A DNA stretch of 64,000 nucleotides from Tepidanaerobacter syntrophicus (GTDB lineage: Bacteria; Bacillota; Thermosediminibacteria; Thermosediminibacterales; Tepidanaerobacteraceae), in contig NZ_DF977003.1 in the NCBI RefSeq assembly GCF_001485475.2, positions 310,001 through 374,000 on the forward strand, given 5' to 3'. The notes under the pieces were generated by a model. It had not been told where the DNA came from, made no database searches, and was given only the letters and a program-made list of their open reading frames with translations. Of the stretch, positions 37,401 through 46,767 are shown one piece after another. The position numbers and the translations under genes are program-made. Within the stretch, counting starts at the first letter, position 1. Each line of letters begins with the position of its first letter.

Positions 37401-39434
37401 TTGGATTTAAACTCTAATGTTCAGAATATCAAAGGTGTTGGTCCTGCGCGGGCAAAACAACTTTCTAAGCTAGACATATATACCATTAAAGATGTGCTGT
37501 TTTATTTTCCCAGGGATTACCTGGATATGTCACCACTAACGTTTAAACAGGGAGCAGAAGATAAAACAGGAGCCTTTCCCTGTGTTGTAACAGGAAGAGC
37601 TGCAACTACAAAAACAAACTCCGGCCTTTACATTACGAAAGTGCCGGTTAGTGATGGCCAAAATAAAGGCTATGCTGTGTTTTTTAATCAGCCGTTTATT
37701 GAAAGAAGCTTTTACCCTCATCAAAAGCTAATACTTATAGGAAAAATAAGAAAAAATTTCGGAACATATGAAATTTCTGCTCCTGAATGGATAAAGTTTG
37801 AAGAAATAAAACAGGGCGAAAAACTTGAAAAAATTCGCCCTATCTATCCTTTGACCAAAGGTGTATCCCAAAATTTTTTAAGAAGCATCGTAAAAAATGC
37901 ATTGGAAGTTGTATCGAGTATAGAGGATACATTGCCTGAAGATATTATCAAAGAATATAATTTACTTTCCCTTAAAGAAGCTATAAAAAACATACATTTT
38001 CCACAAAGCTTTAATATGCTTGAAAAGGCAAGACAAAGATTTGTTTTTGAGGAATTGCTGTTATTTCAACTATCTGCCGGTTTATCCAGATACTGCGTAA
38101 AAGCTGAAAAGCGCAAAAATATATATAAGAACCTTGAATTGACACCTTTCTTATCGTCCCTTCCTTTTTCACTTACATCCGGCCAAAAAAAGGTTTTAGA
38201 AGAGATAGTGGAAGATTTGCGAAGCAAAAATGTTATGAGCAGACTGGTGCAAGGAGATGTAGGCTCAGGAAAAACTATCATAGCATGTGCAGCTTTGTAT
38301 CTTGCGGCAAAAAATGGTCTTCAAGGCGCAATGATGGCTCCTACTGAGATTTTAGCCGATCAGCATTATAATACATTGAAAAAGTTTCTCAAGCCTCATG
38401 GAGTAAATGTTGAAATATTAAAAGGAGGGCTTGCCGGCAAGGAGAGAAAAAAGATTTTATCGCAACTTAAAAACGGTAGTATAGATGTTTTAGTGGGTAC
38501 ACATGCTATTTTAGAAGAAGATGTGATGTTTAAAAAATTAGGAATGATCATTACAGATGAACAGCATAGATTTGGAGTAAAACAAAGGGAGAATTTGGTG
38601 AAAAAAGGTTATTCTCCGGATGTAATAGTTATGAGCGCAACTCCTATACCGCGTACTGCTGCTATGGCGCTTTATGGAGATCTGGACATTTCTATTATAG
38701 ACACTCTCCCAAAAGGCAGGCAAAAGGTCGATACTTATGTAGTCCAAGATTCTATGAGAAAAAAGGTATATGATTTTGCGGCTTTAGAAATAAAAAAAGG
38801 CCATTTGGTTTATGTTGTATGTCCTGCAGTGGAAGAAAATGAACTGGATGTGGCAAATGTAGAGGAACATGCAGCTTGGTTAAAAGAAAATTATCCAAGC
38901 CTAAAGATAGGAATTCTCCATGGTAAAATGAAACAAGACGAAAAAGATGATATATTAGGCCGCTTTTTAAGAAAGGAAATTCAGGCCCTTGTAGCAACTA
39001 CAGTTGTAGAGGTAGGGATAGACGTTCCTGATGCTACGCTTATTATTGTAGAAAATGCAGAAAGATTTGGTTTAGCCCAGCTTCATCAATTGCGCGGTCG
39101 AGTTGGTAGAAGTTCGTTGAAATCTTATTGCATTTTAATGACTGCCTCTAGCCAACCTGAGGCTCTAACGAGGTTGAAGTTTTTAATGAAATGTCAAGAT
39201 GGCTTTGAAATTTCGCAAAAAGATTTGGAAATGAGAGGACCCGGAGAATTTTTAGGCATAAGACAACATGGATTTTTTGAGTTCAAGTTTGCAAGCTTTG
39301 TTGAAAACACAGATATCCTTGAAACTACTCAAAAATTAGCTAGCGAAATATTGCAGAAAAATTATCTTCAGCTCCCAGAATATAAAAATCTCAAGGAATT
39401 ACTCGAAAATAAGGCAAAGGATGCAATTAACTAA
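37401..39434 (+). CDS. recG: ATP-dependent DNA helicase RecG
   Basis: Fork-reversal and Holliday-junction helicase, 677 aa. N-terminal wedge/OB domain (about 1-200, beginning NIKGVGPARAKQLSKLDI). Helicase motifs are GDVGSGKTIIA (about 289-299), MAPTEILADQH, the DEQHRFG box, SATPIPRT and the C-terminal VEVGIDVPDATLIIVENAERFGLAQLHQLRGRVGRS. TTG start at 37401 behind AAGGGTGTG, 12 nt after the DhaL gene. Confidence 0.97.
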   Translation: MDLNSNVQNIKGVGPARAKQLSKLDIYTIKDVLFYFPRDYLDMSPLTFKQGAEDKTGAFPCVVTGRAATTKTNSGLYITKVPVSDGQNKGYAVFFNQPFIERSFYPHQKLILIGKIRKNFGTYEISAPEWIKFEEIKQGEKLEKIRPIYPLTKGVSQNFLRSIVKNALEVVSSIEDTLPEDIIKEYNLLSLKEAIKNIHFPQSFNMLEKARQRFVFEELLLFQLSAGLSRYCVKAEKRKNIYKNLELTPFLSSLPFSLTSGQKKVLEEIVEDLRSKNVMSRLVQGDVGSGKTIIACAALYLAAKNGLQGAMMAPTEILADQHYNTLKKFLKPHGVNVEILKGGLAGKERKKILSQLKNGSIDVLVGTHAILEEDVMFKKLGMIITDEQHRFGVKQRENLVKKGYSPDVIVMSATPIPRTAAMALYGDLDISIIDTLPKGRQKVDTYVVQDSMRKKVYDFAALEIKKGHLVYVVCPAVEENELDVANVEEHAAWLKENYPSLKIGILHGKMKQDEKDDILGRFLRKEIQALVATTVVEVGIDVPDATLIIVENAERFGLAQLHQLRGRVGRSSLKSYCILMTASSQPEALTRLKFLMKCQDGFEISQKDLEMRGPGEFLGIRQHGFFEFKFASFVENTDILETTQKLASEILQKNYLQLPEYKNLKELLENKAKDAIN

Positions 39435-39461
39435 TATTTTGTTTTAAATCATTAAATAATG

Positions 39462-39470
39462 TGTTAGAAT
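39462..39470 (+). promoter_or_regulatory. Possible extended -10 promoter for rsmD-coaD
   Basis: TGTTAGAAT (39462-39470) fits an extended -10. TTGTTT at 39439-39444 is 20 bp away, longer than ideal. It lies in the 67-nt gap after recG. Confidence 0.35.
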
Positions 39471-39501
39471 AATGCTTAAAGAGGTCTGAGGTGCTTAAAG
39501 A

Positions 39502-40041
39502 GTGAGAGTTATTGGCGGCATGCATAAAGGAAGAAAGATTAAATCGCTAAAAGGGAAAAATACAAGACCTACAGCGGATATTGTAAGAGAAGCGTTATTT
39601 GATATATTGGGCGGCAAGATTGCGGGAAGTCGTTTTTTAGACTTGTTTGCAGGAACCGGAGCAGTAGGAATCGAGGCGCTAAGTCGTGGATCAGAAAGTG
39701 CGATTTTTGTTGAAAAATCCCTTGAGGCTTGCTTGATAATTAAACAAAATCTTGAGAATCTAGCTCTTACCGAAAAATCCAGGATAATTAGGGATGATGC
39801 AGAGTCTGCCCTAAAAAATCTGCTAAAGCAAGGCGAAGAATTTGACATAATATTCATGGATCCCCCTTATTCGAAAAACAAAATAGAACCAATATTAACG
39901 ATCTTACGAGATTTTGAGCCGCTAAAATCCATCATAGTGATTCAACACGCGGAAGACGAACTATTTAATACTGATGGTTTTTTATGCTATAAACGCAAAA
40001 AATATGGCAAGTCAATGCTGACATTTTTGATTAGGGAGTGA
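39502..40041 (+). CDS. rsmD: 16S rRNA (guanine966-N2)-methyltransferase RsmD
   Basis: 179 aa. SAM-binding [18 protein letters not shown] (about 48-65) and the catalytic [10 protein letters not shown] (about 115-124) identify the enzyme. The N-terminal [25 protein letters not shown] pattern is typical. The start is GTG 39502. The region before it duplicates GCTTAAAGAG (39474-39483 and 39493-39502), the second copy running into the start codon. Partnered with coaD as in most Firmicutes. Confidence 0.95.
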   Translation: MRVIGGMHKGRKIKSLKGKNTRPTADIVREALFDILGGKIAGSRFLDLFAGTGAVGIEALSRGSESAIFVEKSLEACLIIKQNLENLALTEKSRIIRDDAESALKNLLKQGEEFDIIFMDPPYSKNKIEPILTILRDFEPLKSIIVIQHAEDELFNTDGFLCYKRKKYGKSMLTFLIRE

Positions 40042-40046
40042 CAGAA

Positions 40047-40538
40047 TTGAAAATAGGTATATACCCAGGAAGTTTTGACCCAATTACATATGGCCATGTT
40101 GACATAATAGAAAGAAGCGCAAAATTATTTGACAGATTAATCGTAGCAGTGCTGTCAAACCCAAGAAAAACGCCGCTTTTTACTGTCGAAGAAAGAATTG
40201 AGATGATTCAGGAATCAGTAAAGAACATGCCGAACGTTGAAATTGACACTTTTTCCGGTTTGCTAATAGATTTTGCAAGACTAAAAAAAGCAGATGTAAT
40301 AGTAAAGGGGCTTAGGGCTGTTTCTGATTTTGAATATGAGCTTCAAATGGCTCTTATGAATAAGAAATTAGATGAACACATAGAGACGATTTTTATTATG
40401 ACGAGCAGCAAATATTCATATTTAAGTTCAAGTGTTGTAAAAGAAGTTGCAAGTTTTGGCGGATGTGTAGCAACTGTTGTGCCGCCATTAGTTGAAAAAC
40501 GCTTAAAGGATAAATTTAAAATTGACAACAAAAAGTAA
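40047..40538 (+). CDS. coaD: Phosphopantetheine adenylyltransferase CoaD
   Basis: Penultimate step of coenzyme A synthesis. About 163 aa. N-terminal nucleotidyltransferase motif [14 protein letters not shown] with the T/HxGH-type ATP site, [20 protein letters not shown], and the [20 protein letters not shown] segment. A GTG at 40038 overlaps the rsmD stop and is in frame. TTG 40047 is preferred since [12 protein letters not shown] is the canonical start and GGGAG sits 8 nt before it. Confidence 0.95.
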   Translation: MKIGIYPGSFDPITYGHVDIIERSAKLFDRLIVAVLSNPRKTPLFTVEERIEMIQESVKNMPNVEIDTFSGLLIDFARLKKADVIVKGLRAVSDFEYELQMALMNKKLDEHIETIFIMTSSKYSYLSSSVVKEVASFGGCVATVVPPLVEKRLKDKFKIDNKK

Positions 40539-40560
40539 AAACCTTGAAGGGGGTTTTTCC

Positions 40561-41007
40561 ATGAAATGTTTTCAAGCTATAGAGCAGCTTCAGAATTTAA
40601 TAATGGATAGTCCAAAAGTTCCATTCTCTAATAAGGTAATAATAAATAAAGAACAGGCATTAAACTTAATCGATGAAATTGTGCGCAATATACCTGAAGA
40701 TCTAAAAGATGCTAAAAGAGTGCTTGAAGAAGAGCAGCGAATTTTGTCTGAAGCGAAACAGCAAGGAGACTTAATAGTAAAAGAAGCTGAAACAACAATT
40801 GAAAAAATGGTAGATGAAAATGAAATAACCAGACTTGCCAGAGAAAAATCCGAACAAATCTTAGCTTATACTAAGCAGACTGCTCGCGATTTGCGCACCG
40901 GTGCCAATGAATATGCTGATGAAGTATTAGAAAATGCACAAAAATATCTTGAAGAATTGCTTGAAACATTAAAAAGAGGAAGAGACGAATTAAATAAAGC
41001 AAAATAA
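40561..41007 (+). CDS. Coiled-coil protein of unknown function between coaD and the Lon/PDZ protease
   Basis: 148 aa, start ATG behind AAGGGGG. A short N-terminal part (MKCFQAIEQLQNLIM, then EQALNLIDEIVRNIPEDL) is followed by a long, charged, heptad-like helix from about 50 to 148 (EEEQRILSEAKQQGDLIVKEAE and similar). It resembles ATP synthase b-subunit or DivIVA-type stalk helices in composition but has no membrane anchor. Clostridia often have such a gene after coaD. Function unknown; a scaffold role is plausible only from shape. Confidence 0.75.
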   Translation: MKCFQAIEQLQNLIMDSPKVPFSNKVIINKEQALNLIDEIVRNIPEDLKDAKRVLEEEQRILSEAKQQGDLIVKEAETTIEKMVDENEITRLAREKSEQILAYTKQTARDLRTGANEYADEVLENAQKYLEELLETLKRGRDELNKAK

Positions 41008-41053
41008 TTTGTTAGTAATATTTAATAATACAATCAGAAAAGAAGGTAGGACA

Positions 41054-42058
41054 ATGTCTGGCAAGCATAAAAAAAAGCTACTGCAATTTTTGGCGTTAAT
41101 TGTAATACTATTAGGTATAAATTACTATTTAGCTCAGAATTATACAATAATGGCGCCGGGAATAACTGTTGATTTGAAAGAAATCGTAACTGTTGAAAAT
41201 GGAATAAAGCACAAAGAAGGCTCTATTTTTTTAACAGCAGTATCAAGCAGAACTCTCAATATACCACTTTTTATATATGCTGCAATAGACCCTTACACTG
41301 ATATTGAAAGGAAAGAAGATGTAATACCTGCTGGCTGGGATATTAATCAGTATATGGAATATATGAAAAGATGGATGGAAGAAAGCCAAAAAATAGCAGA
41401 AGTGGTAGCACTTAGGAAAGCAGGTTATAACCCTCAGATTTTAGGCGATGGAGCCCAAGTGGTAGAAATAATGCCAGAAAGTCCAGCAAATGGAAAATTA
41501 ATGCCCCAAGACGTAATAATAAAGGTGGATGGCGAAAAGGTAAATTTAGCCGATGAGGTCGTAAAAAAGGTTTCGAGCCATAAAGTCGGCGATATAGTTA
41601 AATTCGAAATTGTAAGAGAAGGCAAGACTATAACCGTTTCTATACCCACAATTGAGAGCAAGACAGAAAAAGGGAAAGCCATAGTGGGTATATATATAAC
41701 TACGCTAAATTGGAAACCAAATTTGCCACTGAAGATAGAAATTGATACGGGTGATATTGGCGGGCCTTCTGCCGGTAGTATGCTGACACTTGAAATTCTA
41801 AACCAACTTTCGAAAGAAGATCTGACGAAGGGCAAAAAAATTGCTGGGACGGGCACTATAAGTCTTGACGAGCAGATTGGTGAAATAGGCGGCGCAAAAC
41901 AAAAAGTGCGAGCAGCCGCCCGGGATGGAGCACAGATATTCTTTGTTCCTGTAAATAATGCAGAAGATGCAAAAAAAGCGGCAAAAGGCTTGGATATAGA
42001 AATTGTCCCAGTAAGCACCCTTGATGATATGCTAAATTACCTAAAAGAATTAAAGTAG
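41054..42058 (+). CDS. Membrane-anchored PDZ-Lon serine protease, YlbL/SepM family
   Basis: About 334 aa. One N-terminal membrane helix (about 8-28) is followed by a PDZ domain (about 135-210, with GDGAQVVEIMPESPANGKL and DVIIKVDGEKV). A Lon-type S16 proteolytic domain comes next, with the catalytic serine in GGPSAGSMLTLEI and lysine in GEIGGAKQKVRAAARDGA. SepM of streptococci trims a competence peptide; the substrate here is unknown. The frame opens at TTG 41009, but AAGGTAGG before ATG 41054 fits better. Its last 22 nt overlap tmcAL on the other strand. Confidence 0.88.
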   Translation: MSGKHKKKLLQFLALIVILLGINYYLAQNYTIMAPGITVDLKEIVTVENGIKHKEGSIFLTAVSSRTLNIPLFIYAAIDPYTDIERKEDVIPAGWDINQYMEYMKRWMEESQKIAEVVALRKAGYNPQILGDGAQVVEIMPESPANGKLMPQDVIIKVDGEKVNLADEVVKKVSSHKVGDIVKFEIVREGKTITVSIPTIESKTEKGKAIVGIYITTLNWKPNLPLKIEIDTGDIGGPSAGSMLTLEILNQLSKEDLTKGKKIAGTGTISLDEQIGEIGGAKQKVRAAARDGAQIFFVPVNNAEDAKKAAKGLDIEIVPVSTLDDMLNYLKELK

Positions 42059-43296
42059 ATAACTTTCCTAGAAAAGTCGGAGACTGCTTTTCTAAACGAA
42101 GCATTCTCGTGGGCCAGAACATAAATATCCGTTGCAAGTATGTCTTTTTCGAACATTGCTCTTGCTAAAGGGTTTAGTTTCTTATACTCAGATGCACGGG
42201 TAATTATAGGCAGTGCAGCCTTTGCTTTTATATCTTTTAGCAAGTGAGCACCTTTTGAAGTAAATCCGAGTATCCTTAGATATTCCGGGGATCGCTTTGA
42301 AACCATGCTTTGAGGAATATCCAACATTGAGTGAATAAGTATTCTTTGAATGCGAGTTAATGGATAACGTTTTGACCTTATTTGTAAAATAAGCTGCTTA
42401 AGATTTCCGCAAACTTTGGCAGCTTTTTTTATTCTATTTTCAAGGCCTTCTTCAACATCGAAATAATTTTTGAGTTCTTTTGCAGTCATTCTCCGCAAGT
42501 TATAAAAAATAATATCTTCAAAGTCGCTTAAAAAAACAGGAGAACGACCTGATTTTATTTCTCGCTCTATAATTTCAACCGTAGAAACAGGAAGGCTTTC
42601 TGCAATTTCACTTGTCAAAAAAGCGGTTTCCTTTGATAGGGCTTCTCTTATAGCTGATGCACTGGAATATTTTCCTGTAAGGCTTTTATTGTTATAATCC
42701 GAACCTTTTCTTGCAACAGGAAAGATTGAAAAATCCGCTCTAAGCTTATTAATAGCTTTTATATACTCTATTGCCAAAATATAATTTGGTTTTTTAAGTA
42801 GCATGGACGCTGAATCTATGTCTAGATTCAAATCTTCTGCTAAAGCATATTTTATCAATGCCTTTTCTCTAGCTGCCGGAAACGATAAACCGCTTTTGAG
42901 ATATTCATTTATAAATTGTTTAAAAAGTTTAGGTTCTGCGGATAGAGTTTCTCCTAACTGTACTAATTTTTTAGTATCACAATCTTCAACACCGAAACTT
43001 AATGTATTTACAATTTTACAGCTTTGCAGCAATCTTACGGCACTTTCTGCAAAAATTTCGGCTGTTGCAGTCGAAAAACAAACAGGCAGCTCAATTACGA
43101 GATCTATTCCTTGAGCAAGAGCCATTTCGGCCCGTGCCCATTTGTCAAAGACAGCTGGCTGTCCGCGCTGCACGAAGTTTCCGCTCATGACAGTTATTAT
43201 AGCATCTGGCCTCAGGGATTTTTTAATCATGTCTAATTGATATAAGTGACCATTGTGAAAAGGGTTATATTCTGACACGATTCCAACAACATTCAA
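42037..43296 (-). CDS. tmcAL: tRNA(Met) cytidine acetate ligase TmcAL (YlbM)
   Basis: Adenylyl-acetate-dependent enzyme that forms N4-acetylcytidine at the wobble base of elongator tRNA-Met in Firmicutes. 419 aa. The nucleotidyltransferase motif SEYNPFHNGHLYQ near residue 10 and SGNFVQRGQPAVFDKWARAEMAL are diagnostic. The frame extends upstream to 43386, but the family begins VVGIVSEYNPFHNGH, and TTG 43296 has GAGGGG in front. Convergent with the Lon/PDZ protease gene, with overlapping 3' ends; in Bacillus these two genes are co-directional. Confidence 0.92.
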   Translation of the reverse strand: MNVVGIVSEYNPFHNGHLYQLDMIKKSLRPDAIITVMSGNFVQRGQPAVFDKWARAEMALAQGIDLVIELPVCFSTATAEIFAESAVRLLQSCKIVNTLSFGVEDCDTKKLVQLGETLSAEPKLFKQFINEYLKSGLSFPAAREKALIKYALAEDLNLDIDSASMLLKKPNYILAIEYIKAINKLRADFSIFPVARKGSDYNNKSLTGKYSSASAIREALSKETAFLTSEIAESLPVSTVEIIEREIKSGRSPVFLSDFEDIIFYNLRRMTAKELKNYFDVEEGLENRIKKAAKVCGNLKQLILQIRSKRYPLTRIQRILIHSMLDIPQSMVSKRSPEYLRILGFTSKGAHLLKDIKAKAALPIITRASEYKKLNPLARAMFEKDILATDIYVLAHENASFRKAVSDFSRKVIYFNSFR

Positions 43297-43453
43297 TTGG
43301 CTACGCCCCTCATAATTACTTTTGTTTATTATATAACAAAAATAAAAAACTTTTAAGAAGGAAATTTCAGTTTTGCTATAGAACAATTACTAAAGTTGAA
43401 CACATTTTTATTGCCAGGTATTAGAACTTTGCTTAAACTTTCAGCAGATATTG

Positions 43454-43462
43454 TGTTATAAT
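43454..43462 (+). promoter_or_regulatory. Extended -10 promoter of pta-ackA
   Basis: TGTTATAAT gives a TGn-extended consensus -10. The nearest -35-like sequence (TTGCTT, 43429-43434) is 22 bp away. The region is about 80 nt upstream of pta. Confidence 0.5.
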
Positions 43463-43541
43463 TAACAAGGTTTTATGAGACCGCAAAGCTAAAAATATAT
43501 TAAAAATATTTAAGTGATAGATAAAGGGAGGAGTATTTAGT

Positions 43542-44528
43542 ATGGATTTTATTAAAAAGATAAGGGAGCGGGCAAAAGCTTCACAAAAGACAATAGTGCT
43601 GCCTGAAGGAAGCGATGAAAGGGTTATTAGTGCAGCAGAAATTATTGCAAGAGAAAAAATTGCAAAGGTTGTGGTACTGGCAGAAAAGGAAAATTTAGAA
43701 GCTTCAAGTAAGCTGGAATCCTTGGGAGTTCAAATTCTCAATCCTAAAACATCGCCTAAATCCGAAGAGTATGCAAATCTATTGTATGAATTGCGTAAAA
43801 ACAAAGGCATGACTTTGGATAAGGCGAGAGAACTGGTAGAAGATCCTATATGGTATGGAGTTTTAATGGTTAAAAATGGTGATGTTGACGGAATGGTAGG
43901 GGGAGCTATAACAGCCACATCAGATATTTTCAGGCCGGCATTTCAAATAGTTAAAACTGCACCCGGCATCAGTGTGGTATCTAGCGCCTTTATGATGATA
44001 GTGCCAAATTGTGAGTTAGGCTCAGCAGGCCATATTCTTTTTGCAGATTGTGCAATAAATCCAAATCCTGATTCAGAACAGTTGGCAAGCATTGCTATTT
44101 CCACTGCCAATACATGGAAATCTCTAATGGAAGATGAGCCGCGTATAGCAATGCTGTCATTTTCTACAAAAGGAAGCGCACAAAATGAATTAGTAGATAA
44201 AGTTGTAGAGGCTACAAAGATACTTAAGCAACAAGCTCCTGACCTTCTTGCAGACGGAGAGCTTCAAGCGGATGCCGCTTTAGTTCCGCAAGTTGCCAAG
44301 TTAAAAGCACCCGACAGCCAAGTGGCAGGTAGGGCAAATGTTCTAATATTCCCTGATCTTAATGCGGGTAATATCGGATATAAACTAGTGCAAAGACTTG
44401 CCAAAGCTACTGCTATAGGACCGATAAGCCAAGGATTGGCTGCCCCTATAAACGATTTATCAAGAGGCTGCAATGCTGATGATATAGTAAATGTAGTTGC
44501 AATAACATGCCTGCAGGCGACTCAGTAA
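43542..44528 (+). CDS. pta: Phosphate acetyltransferase
   Basis: Interconverts acetyl-CoA and acetyl phosphate. 328 aa, the short class I form. Motifs are [17 protein letters not shown] at the N-terminus, [24 protein letters not shown], the [10 protein letters not shown] segment and the C-terminal [21 protein letters not shown] with [20 protein letters not shown] start behind AGGGAGGAG. Forms an operon with ackA for ATP-yielding acetate production or acetate uptake. Phosphate butyryltransferase is excluded by the acetyl-type motifs. Confidence 0.95.
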   Translation: MDFIKKIRERAKASQKTIVLPEGSDERVISAAEIIAREKIAKVVVLAEKENLEASSKLESLGVQILNPKTSPKSEEYANLLYELRKNKGMTLDKARELVEDPIWYGVLMVKNGDVDGMVGGAITATSDIFRPAFQIVKTAPGISVVSSAFMMIVPNCELGSAGHILFADCAINPNPDSEQLASIAISTANTWKSLMEDEPRIAMLSFSTKGSAQNELVDKVVEATKILKQQAPDLLADGELQADAALVPQVAKLKAPDSQVAGRANVLIFPDLNAGNIGYKLVQRLAKATAIGPISQGLAAPINDLSRGCNADDIVNVVAITCLQATQ

Positions 44529-44559
44529 TTTGAAAGCACAAAAGGAGGAGACAATTAAA

Positions 44560-45765
44560 TTGAAAATTCTTGTTATTAACTGCGGAAGTTCATCGCTAAA
44601 ATATCAGCTGTTTAATATGGAGGACAATTCTGTTCTTGCAAAAGGTTTGGTCGAAAGAATAGGCCTTGAAAGCGGAATGCTCAAACATACTCCGCAAGGA
44701 AAAGAAACTGTGAAAATAGAGGAGAATATTCCAGACCATAAAGTTGCAGTAAAGTTAATGCTGGATGCGTTGATAAATAAAGATTATGGTGTTATCGATG
44801 ATCTTTGCGAAATATCAGCAGTTGGTCATCGCGTTGTGCATGGTGCAGAGAAATTTTCGGGTTCAGTAATAATTAATTCGGATGTTATGGAAGTTTTAAA
44901 TGAGTGCATTGAAATAGCTCCGCTACACAACCCACCAAATATCATCGGTATTGAAGCGGTGCGTGAAATGTTACCTGACATTCCCACGGTAGGCGTGTTT
45001 GACACGGCTTTTCATCAAACAATGCCCAAGTATGCCTATATGTATGGCCTTCCTTATAAGATGTATGAAAAATACGCTATAAGAAGATATGGTTTTCATG
45101 GAACATCTCACTGCTTTGTAGCAGGGGAAGCTGCGAAAATACTAGGTAAACCTCTTGTGAATTTAAAGATTATAACGCTGCACCTTGGCAATGGTTCAAG
45201 TATAACAGCCATAAAAAATGGTAAATCAATTGACAACAGCATGGGCTTTACTCCCTTAGAGGGCGTTGTAATGGGAACTCGTTGCGGCAGTATAGATCCC
45301 GCAATTGTACCGTTTATAATGGAAAAGGAAGGGCTCTCTCCGGATGAAGTAAACGACTACTTGAATAAAGAATGCGGCGTTTATGGAATTTCAGGGGTAA
45401 GTAGCGACTTTAGAGATTTGGAGGAAGCCGCAGATAACGGCAATGAGCGAGCAAAACTTGCTCTTGACATGTTTGCTTATCAATGCAAGAAATATATAGG
45501 CTCCTACGCTGCTGCTATGAACGGCCTAGATGCTATCGTATTTACCGGAGGAATTGGAGAAAATTCGAATACTGTAAGGAAAATGATATGCAGTGAAATG
45601 GATTATCTTGGCATAAGTATTGATGAAAATAAAAATAATACAACTGTGCGGGGTAAACAAGGAGATATCTCATCAGACGATGCAAAAGTAAAAACCCTTG
45701 TTGTTCCAACAAATGAAGAACTTATGATAGCATTAGATACAATGTCTTTAGTCAAAAACGCTTGA
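44560..45765 (+). CDS. ackA: Acetate kinase
   Basis: Makes acetate and ATP from acetyl phosphate and ADP. 401 aa from the TTG at 44560, which follows AAAGGAGGAG; the frame is open from 44530, but canonical AckA begins [16 protein letters not shown]. Other motifs are [48 protein letters not shown] and [10 protein letters not shown]. Overlapping regulatory signals: the -35 of the yceD promoter contains the ackA stop codon. Confidence 0.97.
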   Translation: MKILVINCGSSSLKYQLFNMEDNSVLAKGLVERIGLESGMLKHTPQGKETVKIEENIPDHKVAVKLMLDALINKDYGVIDDLCEISAVGHRVVHGAEKFSGSVIINSDVMEVLNECIEIAPLHNPPNIIGIEAVREMLPDIPTVGVFDTAFHQTMPKYAYMYGLPYKMYEKYAIRRYGFHGTSHCFVAGEAAKILGKPLVNLKIITLHLGNGSSITAIKNGKSIDNSMGFTPLEGVVMGTRCGSIDPAIVPFIMEKEGLSPDEVNDYLNKECGVYGISGVSSDFRDLEEAADNGNERAKLALDMFAYQCKKYIGSYAAAMNGLDAIVFTGGIGENSNTVRKMICSEMDYLGISIDENKNNTTVRGKQGDISSDDAKVKTLVVPTNEELMIALDTMSLVKNA

Positions 45766-45790
45766 CACAGACTTGCTGTAAATATATAAT
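45762..45790 (+). promoter_or_regulatory. Consensus promoter of yceD-rpmF inside the ackA stop
   Basis: TTGACA (45762-45767) overlaps the ackA stop codon (45763-45765). TATAAT (45785-45790) follows after exactly 17 bp, a perfect SigmaA-type match. Confidence 0.8.
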
Positions 45791-45847
45791 AAGACCGACT
45801 GCATTTCTTTATTGCTATCACAACAGGATGCTTTTGAGGTGAATTTT

Positions 45848-46348
45848 GTGAAATTAAGTTTGGTAGGAATGAAACATGTGGTTGGAAGTACGGCTGAATT
45901 TGCATTCACCCAGGAAAAGATGAATATTGATCTTTCACATGAGAATATTACTAAAGTAGGTCCTGTGCAAGTAACTGGAAAAATCGAGAATCTTGGCGAT
46001 AGAATATTTCAAGCAGAGGGCCATATTGAGGTTTCTGCAGTCGGTTTGTGCTCACGATGCCTCGCTCCGACACCGGTCAAGTTTGGAATGGAGTTTTTGT
46101 TTAAATTTAGTGATATCTTAGCCGAAACGGATGATATTTTTGCGTTCAAAGGTGAGGAAATAGAACTTTATCCCCAGATAGTAAGTGAAATTATTTTAAA
46201 TTGTCCTAGCCAAATTTTGTGTAAACCTGATTGCAAAGGGCTTTGCCCTAAATGCGGTGCAAATTTAAATTTAGGCGCATGCAGTTGCGAAACAGAGGAT
46301 ATAGATCCAAGACTTGCAGTTTTAAAAAAGCTGATAGACAGCAGATAG
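45848..46348 (+). CDS. yceD: YceD/DUF177 family protein
   Basis: 166 aa from GTG 45848, chosen because GAGGTG lies just ahead; the frame is open from 45812. YceD proteins are needed for normal 23S rRNA levels in some bacteria and are almost always next to rpmF. Seen here are CSRCLAPTPV near residue 73 and a C-terminal zinc-like cluster, CPSQILCKPDCKGLCPKCG, followed by GACSCE. Mechanism unknown. Confidence 0.9.
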   Translation: MKLSLVGMKHVVGSTAEFAFTQEKMNIDLSHENITKVGPVQVTGKIENLGDRIFQAEGHIEVSAVGLCSRCLAPTPVKFGMEFLFKFSDILAETDDIFAFKGEEIELYPQIVSEIILNCPSQILCKPDCKGLCPKCGANLNLGACSCETEDIDPRLAVLKKLIDSR

Positions 46349-46366
46349 CGAGGAGGTGTTATAGCA

Positions 46367-46558
46367 ATGGCCAATCCAAAACATAAAACCCCTAAAGCCA
46401 AAACAGGTTCTAGAAGAAGCCAATGGAAATTATCTTTACCGGCAATTTCAGAATGTCCTCGCTGCCGGCAGCCGAAAATGCCTCATAGGGTATGTCCTAA
46501 TTGCGGATACTACAAAGATTTAGAAGTAATAAAAAAGGAAGCTAAGAAAGCAAAATAG
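46367..46558 (+). CDS. rpmF: 50S ribosomal protein L32
   Basis: 63 aa. MANPKHKTPKAKTGSRRSQWKL is the L32 start. The CPRCRQPKMPHRVCPNCGYY segment has the two CxxC zinc pairs. ATG behind GAGGAGGTG, 18 nt after yceD. In Bacillus the order is ylbM-yceD-rpmF; here pta-ackA is inserted ahead of yceD. Confidence 0.97.
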   Translation: MANPKHKTPKAKTGSRRSQWKLSLPAISECPRCRQPKMPHRVCPNCGYYKDLEVIKKEAKKAK

Positions 46559-46563
46559 TTTTA

Positions 46564-46604
46564 TTCAAGAATACCTCCATAAAATTTATGGAGGTATTCT
46601 TGAA
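46564..46604 (+). repeat. Perfect 41-nt palindrome after rpmF
   Basis: TTCAAGAATACCTCCAT (46564-46580) is the exact inverted repeat of ATGGAGGTATTCTTGAA (46588-46604). The AAA and TTT inside extend pairing to 20 bp. No T-tract follows, so it is atypical as an intrinsic terminator. It may be an mRNA 3' stabiliser or a mobile palindromic unit. Confidence 0.8.
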
Positions 46605-46632
46605 AGTAAGAAATTGTTAAAGATTCAAAGGG

Positions 46633-46670
46633 AAAATATCCACGGTCAACCGGCGGGTATTTTTCATTTT
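46633..46670 (+). terminator. Terminator of the yceD-rpmF operon
   Basis: AAAATATCC (46633-46641) pairs with GGGTATTTT (46655-46663), with an inner CGG-TCAA-CCG stem (46643-46652). The tail continues TCATTTTCATT. Confidence 0.7.
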
Positions 46671-46672
46671 CA

Positions 46673-46701
46673 TTGATATAAAAATCAGATTAGTTTATAA
46701 T
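46673..46701 (+). promoter_or_regulatory. Promoter of recJ-apt-relA
   Basis: TTGATA (46673-46678) and TATAAT (46696-46701) with a 17-bp spacer, immediately after the rpmF terminator and about 65 nt upstream of recJ. Confidence 0.7.
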
Positions 46702-46767
46702 TATAGTTGTGCATACAGCTATTTATAGAACAAGAGAACATCTCGGTCAAAAAAATCGGAGGATACA

